Assembly: GCA_030592655.1 (NCBI GenBank)
Contig: JAUVIQ010000106.1
Span: 1-9,834 of the forward strand
Source of the DNA: Planctomycetales bacterium
GTDB taxonomy: Bacteria; Planctomycetota; Phycisphaerae; SM23-33
Reading direction: 5' to 3'
DNA: 9,834 nucleotides
Position numbers and translations under genes: made by a program. How positions within the stretch are numbered: the stretch's first letter is position 1; every line of letters begins with the position of its first letter. Positions 6,401 through 9,834 of this stretch are shown in pieces. Under the pieces are notes generated by a model. It ran no database searches. It saw only the letters and a list, made by a program, of their open reading frames with translations, and was not told where the DNA came from.

Positions 6401-7081
6401 TTATTTATCTTTTTGTATCTCGCAGGCGACACAAGGGTCCAGATAGCACATCATGTCGTCGAACTGGTCTTTCTCAATACAAGGCGGGGACAGATTTGCA
6501 CAGCCGCCGCATATTGCGTTTTCCGGTTCGTTATAGGTGCATCGCAACTGGCAGGCGGGGCAGATATACATGCACCCGCCGCACAACCGACATTCGTCCG
6601 ACTTGATGTCAAACGGCGTTCCGATACTCCTCTTCTCGCCCCTGCCCCGGAAGCCGATGGCCTTGGCCATCATCTGCTCCTCGCACATCCGCACGCACAG
6701 CCCGCAAAGGATGCAGTCCTCATATTCCTGCTTGAACCGCTGCTGACGCACATCGTGTGCGGCGGCAAGGTCTTGTATCGTTTTGGACTGCGGGCATGAG
6801 GCCAGCAGGAGTTCGAGAATCATTTTTCGCGCGCGAACGACGCGCGCCGACGCGGTGCGAACTTTCAGGCCCTCTTCGGCAGGGTATGTGCATGAGGAGA
6901 CGAGTTTTGCCCTGGGGCCTTGGCCGATCTCCACTACGCACAACCGGCATGCGCCGTAGGGCGACAGACCGTCCACGTGGCACAGCGTCGGGATGGGAAA
7001 TCCCAAAAACCGCGCCGCTTCCAGCACGGTACTGCCATCTTCGACTGAAACGTTCAATCCGTTAATGACAAGATTAATCAT
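6401..7081 (-). CDS. NuoG/HoxU-like Fe-S subunit with Cys-rich C-terminus
   Basis: This 226-residue cytoplasmic electron-transfer subunit corresponds to the N-terminal part of NuoG, or to HoxU and the Fe-S part of HydA. Residues 1-75 form a plant-type [2Fe-2S] domain with C34, C45, C48 and C64 (CX10CX2CX15C). The histidine-ligated cluster that normally follows is missing: the segment reads LLLASCPQSKTIQDLA, with a single Cys at 96. Residues 123-133 carry CX2CX2CX3C (CILCGLCVRMC), and 164-174 a second one (CRLCGGCMYIC), for two [4Fe-4S] clusters. The tail from 177 to 220 adds eight more cysteines (177, 181, 191, 194, 201, 212, 217, 220), enough for one or two further clusters or a zinc site. 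There is no molybdopterin or hydrogenase domain. It sits between the NuoF-like gene (44-nt gap) and the glutamate-synthase-like gene (20-nt gap), the right place to wire the core to the third-substrate subunit. GGAGG lies 14 nt before the ATG, unusually far. Confidence 0.9.
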   Translation of the reverse strand: MINLVINGLNVSVEDGSTVLEAARFLGFPIPTLCHVDGLSPYGACRLCVVEIGQGPRAKLVSSCTYPAEEGLKVRTASARVVRARKMILELLLASCPQSKTIQDLAAAHDVRQQRFKQEYEDCILCGLCVRMCEEQMMAKAIGFRGRGEKRSIGTPFDIKSDECRLCGGCMYICPACQLRCTYNEPENAICGGCANLSPPCIEKDQFDDMMCYLDPCVACEIQKDK

Positions 7082-7125
7082 CGGTATCTCTAAAGCCTCC
7101 CGGCGTTCAGTATTCCTTCAAAACG

Positions 7126-8976
7126 CTACGTTACGTCCACTGCCTCGAATTTACAGACGCTCCTGCACGCGCCGCACTTGATGCACTTGGCGGCGTCAAT
7201 CGTATGGGGTTGTTTTTTCTCACCCGTAATCGCATCTTCCGGGCAGGCCTTAACGCAGGCCTGGCATCCTACGCAGTTCTCATTAATCGAATAGTGGATA
7301 AGTTCCTTGCACACGCCTGCCGGGCATCGCTTATTTTCGATGTGTTCGAGATATTCGTCCCGGAAGTATCGCAATGTGGAAAGCACGGGGTTTGGCGCCG
7401 TCTGGCCGAGGCCACACATCGTCGTATCTCTGACTACAACTGCGAGTTCTTCAAGAAGATCCAGGTGCTCCGGCGTGCCTTTGCCGGCGGAAATATCGTC
7501 AAGAATTTCGTACATCCTCTGCGTGCCCTTGCGGCAGGTGTAGCACTTACCGCACGACTCGTCTTTGAGGAAGTGCATGAAGTATTTGGCGACATCGACC
7601 ATGCAGGTGTTCTCGTCCATGACGATCATGCCGCCGGAGCCCATAATCGAACCGGCCTCGGTCAGACTGTCGTAATCGACGGCAAGGTCAAACTTATCGG
7701 CGGGAATGCATCCGCCCGACGGTCCGCCCGTCTGCACTGCCTTGATTTCGGCTTTGCCCGACGGTCCGCCGCCTATGTCATAGACGATTTCCTTTATCGT
7801 GATGCCCATCGGAACTTCGACAAGGCCTGTATTCCTGATCTTTCCGACCAGGCTGAAAATCTTCGTACCGGAATTGTTTTTCGTCCCGGTTTTCGCAAAC
7901 GCTTCGGCCTCGCTGTCGATGATAACCGGGATATTCGCCCACGTTTCGACGTTGTTGATGGCGGTTGGCTTTCCGTCGATGCCTTTTTGAATGGGGAACG
8001 GCGGTCGCTGACGCGGCTCGCCCATCTTGCCTTCGATTGATCGGATAAGCGCGGTCTCCTCGCCGCAGACAAACGCTCCGGCGCCCCGGACAATCTGAAT
8101 GTCGAAGGAAAACCCCGTGCCGAGGATGTTCTTTCCCAGAAGGTTTAGTTCCGACGCCTGGCGAAGCGCGATGACGAGATGTTTGATGGCAAGCGGGTAT
8201 TCATTGCGGACGTAGATCACCCCATGGGTGGAGCCGGTGCCGTAAGCGCCGATGAGCATGCCTTCGATGATGCTGTGTGGGTTGCCCTCGAGCACGCTGC
8301 GGTCCATGTATGCGCCCGGATCGCCTTCGTCGGCGTTACACACGAGGAATTTTTCCTGGCCGTTGGGTTGTTTGGCCAGCATTTCCCACTTCAACCCCGT
8401 GGGGAATCCCGCGCCGCCACGTCCTCGCAGACCTGAATCCTTTACCTGCTCTATCACCCACGCGGGGCTACGCTTACCAAGCGCCTTGGCAAGAGAACTG
8501 TAGCCGCCATGTTCCAGGTAGTTATAAACCCGGATAGGATCGACTTTCTCGTTTCGGTCAAGCAGCGTCCGAACCTGTTTACTGAAAAACGGGAGGTCGT
8601 CCTGCTTTTCGATCTGCTCGCCGGTTTGGGGATCCTTCATAAGAAGGTCTGTAAGCACCTCGCCCTTCGCCACGGCCTCAACAATTAGCGCCATCTCCCT
8701 CAGACCGACGTTGGGATAAACCGTACGAGCCGGTTCGATTAGTACGGAAGGCTCGATCTGGCAGAATCCGTGGCAGCCTGTAATTCGAAGTTTGACTTTT
8801 CCGGTCAGTTCTTTGGCGAGGATTTCGCGTTTTGCCACGCGGATTATGTCGCTGGCGCCGCTGGCTTGGCCGCAAGTTCCCGCGGGAATGACAATGGTGG
8901 GAATATCGGGATCCCGGCCGGTTTGCAACCGGTCCTGGAGCGTCCTGAAGTCGTCAAGTGATTTCAATTTCAGCAT
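7126..8976 (-). CDS. NuoF/HydB-like NADH- and FMN-binding subunit with N- and C-terminal ferredoxin domains
   Basis: This 616-residue flavoprotein handles NAD(H) in HydABC-type complexes. Residues 1-110 are a thioredoxin-like [2Fe-2S] domain with only three cysteines at the site (C35 in GTCGQASGA, C68 and C72 in GCHGFC), as expected for bifurcating HydB-type proteins, where one [2Fe-2S] is reported to be partly non-Cys ligated. The NuoF core follows: GLRGRGGAGFPTGLKW (NADH/FMN loop), CNADEGDPGAYMDR and GAGAFVCGEETALI. The [4Fe-4S] motif is SCGKCYTCRKGT with its distant Cys in TMCGLGQ. The C-terminus is a 2x[4Fe-4S] ferredoxin (CVGCQACVKACPEDAI and CIKCGACRSVCKFEAV), the likely docking point for free ferredoxin. 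Length and domain order match HydB and HndC. The start at 8976 is the only start codon between the NuoE-like stop and the conserved region; it has just a weak AGGG upstream, so translational coupling is likely. Plain NADH dehydrogenase NuoF lacks these terminal domains. Confidence 0.94.
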   Translation of the reverse strand: MLKLKSLDDFRTLQDRLQTGRDPDIPTIVIPAGTCGQASGASDIIRVAKREILAKELTGKVKLRITGCHGFCQIEPSVLIEPARTVYPNVGLREMALIVEAVAKGEVLTDLLMKDPQTGEQIEKQDDLPFFSKQVRTLLDRNEKVDPIRVYNYLEHGGYSSLAKALGKRSPAWVIEQVKDSGLRGRGGAGFPTGLKWEMLAKQPNGQEKFLVCNADEGDPGAYMDRSVLEGNPHSIIEGMLIGAYGTGSTHGVIYVRNEYPLAIKHLVIALRQASELNLLGKNILGTGFSFDIQIVRGAGAFVCGEETALIRSIEGKMGEPRQRPPFPIQKGIDGKPTAINNVETWANIPVIIDSEAEAFAKTGTKNNSGTKIFSLVGKIRNTGLVEVPMGITIKEIVYDIGGGPSGKAEIKAVQTGGPSGGCIPADKFDLAVDYDSLTEAGSIMGSGGMIVMDENTCMVDVAKYFMHFLKDESCGKCYTCRKGTQRMYEILDDISAGKGTPEHLDLLEELAVVVRDTTMCGLGQTAPNPVLSTLRYFRDEYLEHIENKRCPAGVCKELIHYSINENCVGCQACVKACPEDAITGEKKQPHTIDAAKCIKCGACRSVCKFEAVDVT

Positions 8977-9030
8977 TTGTAATATAACCCTGTGCTTTCG
9001 TGCGTTTGTACAGGTGAACGGGTTCGACGA

Positions 9031-9834
9031 TTAAACATGGACGCCCTCCAGGTCCAGTCGATGCGATTTGCATCCTCGGCGCGAGCAGACCTGCATCATC
9101 CCACCGTTGCGGACAACCATCGGCACCATCGGCGCGCCGCATTCCGTGCAGTTCGAGGCACTGACGAGCTCCGCGTAGCAGTGGGGACAGAAAAAGTAGA
9201 GAACCGTATCGGTAGGAATGTTAATCTGCGACTTAATATTAAAACTACCGTAAAGACAGGAGCGATTGAATCCACAGTGCTGATTATCGAAAGAAATCGT
9301 TAGCCGGATCGACGGCAGGCCGTCAATGGGCCGGGGCGGGTCCATCAGGCTGTGGTTGCAGTGCGGGCAGTGAACTTCCAAGGGAAAGACGCGCTCGTCG
9401 GTTTCAACCTCGATCTCGTCCATGCCCTCTCGTGTCCTGGCGATTATCCCAGCCACCTTGCTCGATTTTACGTTGGAGAAATAATGGCCGTCCACAACGA
9501 CGATTGGCCCAAGGGCACAAGCGCCCAGGCAGTTCACCGTTTGCAGCGTGAACTCCCTATCCGGCGTGGTTTCACCGGCCCCGATCTTCAGTTGCCGCTC
9601 AAACTCCTCGGCAATCATCGGCGCGCCGCGGACATGGCAGGCAGTACCGACGCACACGGAGACGAGATGTTTGCCACGCGGCTCCAGGCTGAAAGAATGG
9701 TAGAAGGTGGCGACGCCGTATATATCCACCAGGGATCGCCCCGTTTCGTCTGCCACCATTCTGAGCGCATCTTCGGGGAGGTAGCCGTACCGGGTCTGTA
9801 TCTCTTCGAGAATGGCGATTAACCCTCCCTGGTC
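9031..9834 (-). CDS. NuoE/HydC-like [2Fe-2S] subunit with a zinc-ribbon-like C-terminal extension (5' end missing)
   Basis: The frame is open to the right edge, and the upstream residues (AILEEIQTRYGYLPEDALRM) are typical NuoE, so ATG at 9757-9759 is internal and the start is outside. The thioredoxin-like fold has its four cluster ligands: CVGTAC and CLGAC, counted from that internal Met as C36, C41, C77 and C81 (CX4C, CX35C, CX3C). The family normally ends about 30-40 residues after CLGAC. Here about 130 residues follow, carrying CPHC (131/134), a beta-rich stretch (RLTISF...YGSFNI), a second CPHC (191/194), CTEC (204/207) and CSRRGC (225/230), which look like one or two zinc ribbons. It is the first visible gene of the operon, 54 nt before the NuoF-like gene. 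It passes electrons to and from the flavin subunit; the extension's role is unknown. It may bind the partner subunit or be regulatory. Confidence 0.92.
   Translation of the reverse strand, partial: DQGGLIAILEEIQTRYGYLPEDALRMVADETGRSLVDIYGVATFYHSFSLEPRGKHLVSVCVGTACHVRGAPMIAEEFERQLKIGAGETTPDREFTLQTVNCLGACALGPIVVVDGHYFSNVKSSKVAGIIARTREGMDEIEVETDERVFPLEVHCPHCNHSLMDPPRPIDGLPSIRLTISFDNQHCGFNRSCLYGSFNIKSQINIPTDTVLYFFCPHCYAELVSASNCTECGAPMVPMVVRNGGMMQVCSRRGCKSHRLDLEGVHV

Noticed and set aside
7204..8040. Plus-strand open frame of 278 codons across the NuoF-like gene
   Set aside because: It is antisense to invariant NuoF motifs, so its sequence is dictated by the other strand; no start signal or family resemblance.
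9160..9185. AELVSAS peptide in the NuoE extension, which resembles the translation of a known palindromic repeat
   Set aside because: The DNA here is not the palindrome, and the residues fit naturally into a CPHC...CTEC zinc-ribbon context, so no inserted repeat is needed.

Overview
The window looks like chromosomal DNA of an anaerobic or facultatively anaerobic bacterium, most likely a planctomycete-like lineage. It is about 55% GC by eye. That placement is an inference from three things: a secreted giant HEAT-repeat protein, a cobalamin-type radical SAM enzyme, and a hairpin element of the GTAGCACGGGC type that I associate with Planctomycetota metagenomes. No rRNA, tRNA or other phylogenetic marker is present.

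Layout. Positions 3-1274 (+) are the 3' part of a B12-binding-type radical SAM enzyme that runs off the left edge. It is followed after 51 nt by a secreted protein made almost entirely of about 25 tandem HEAT repeats (1326-3863, +). From 3864 to 4790 there is no intact gene. This stretch holds an inverted pair of REP-like hairpins (3891-3974), two truncated gene remnants on the minus strand that abut near 4250-4265, and a segment (about 4522-4710) with an extended -10 box directly followed by nested inverted repeats. That segment may encode a small structured RNA. From 4791 to the right edge, four genes lie head to tail on the minus strand with gaps of 20-54 nt, so they look like one operon. 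In transcription order they are a NuoE-like [2Fe-2S] subunit (start off the right edge), a NuoF-like FMN/NADH subunit with extra ferredoxin domains, a short NuoG-like Fe-S subunit, and an FMN-binding glutamate-synthase-domain protein.

How the genes work together. The NuoE/F/G-like trio has the architecture of the NAD(H)- and ferredoxin-interacting core of HydABC-type electron-bifurcating enzymes (HydABC/Bfu family). In place of a hydrogenase, the fourth gene supplies a stand-alone glutamate-synthase-like flavoprotein. That protein lacks both a glutaminase domain and the usual [3Fe-4S] cysteine motif, and instead has an N-terminal four-cysteine motif. The simplest reading is a soluble cytoplasmic multi-cluster complex that couples NAD(H) and ferredoxin to an unknown reaction at the flavin of the glutamate-synthase-like subunit. 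Cysteine-rich C-terminal extensions on the NuoE-like and NuoG-like subunits may be special to this version. This operon is the most interesting content of the window. The second most interesting is the possible RNA in the convergent intergenic region.
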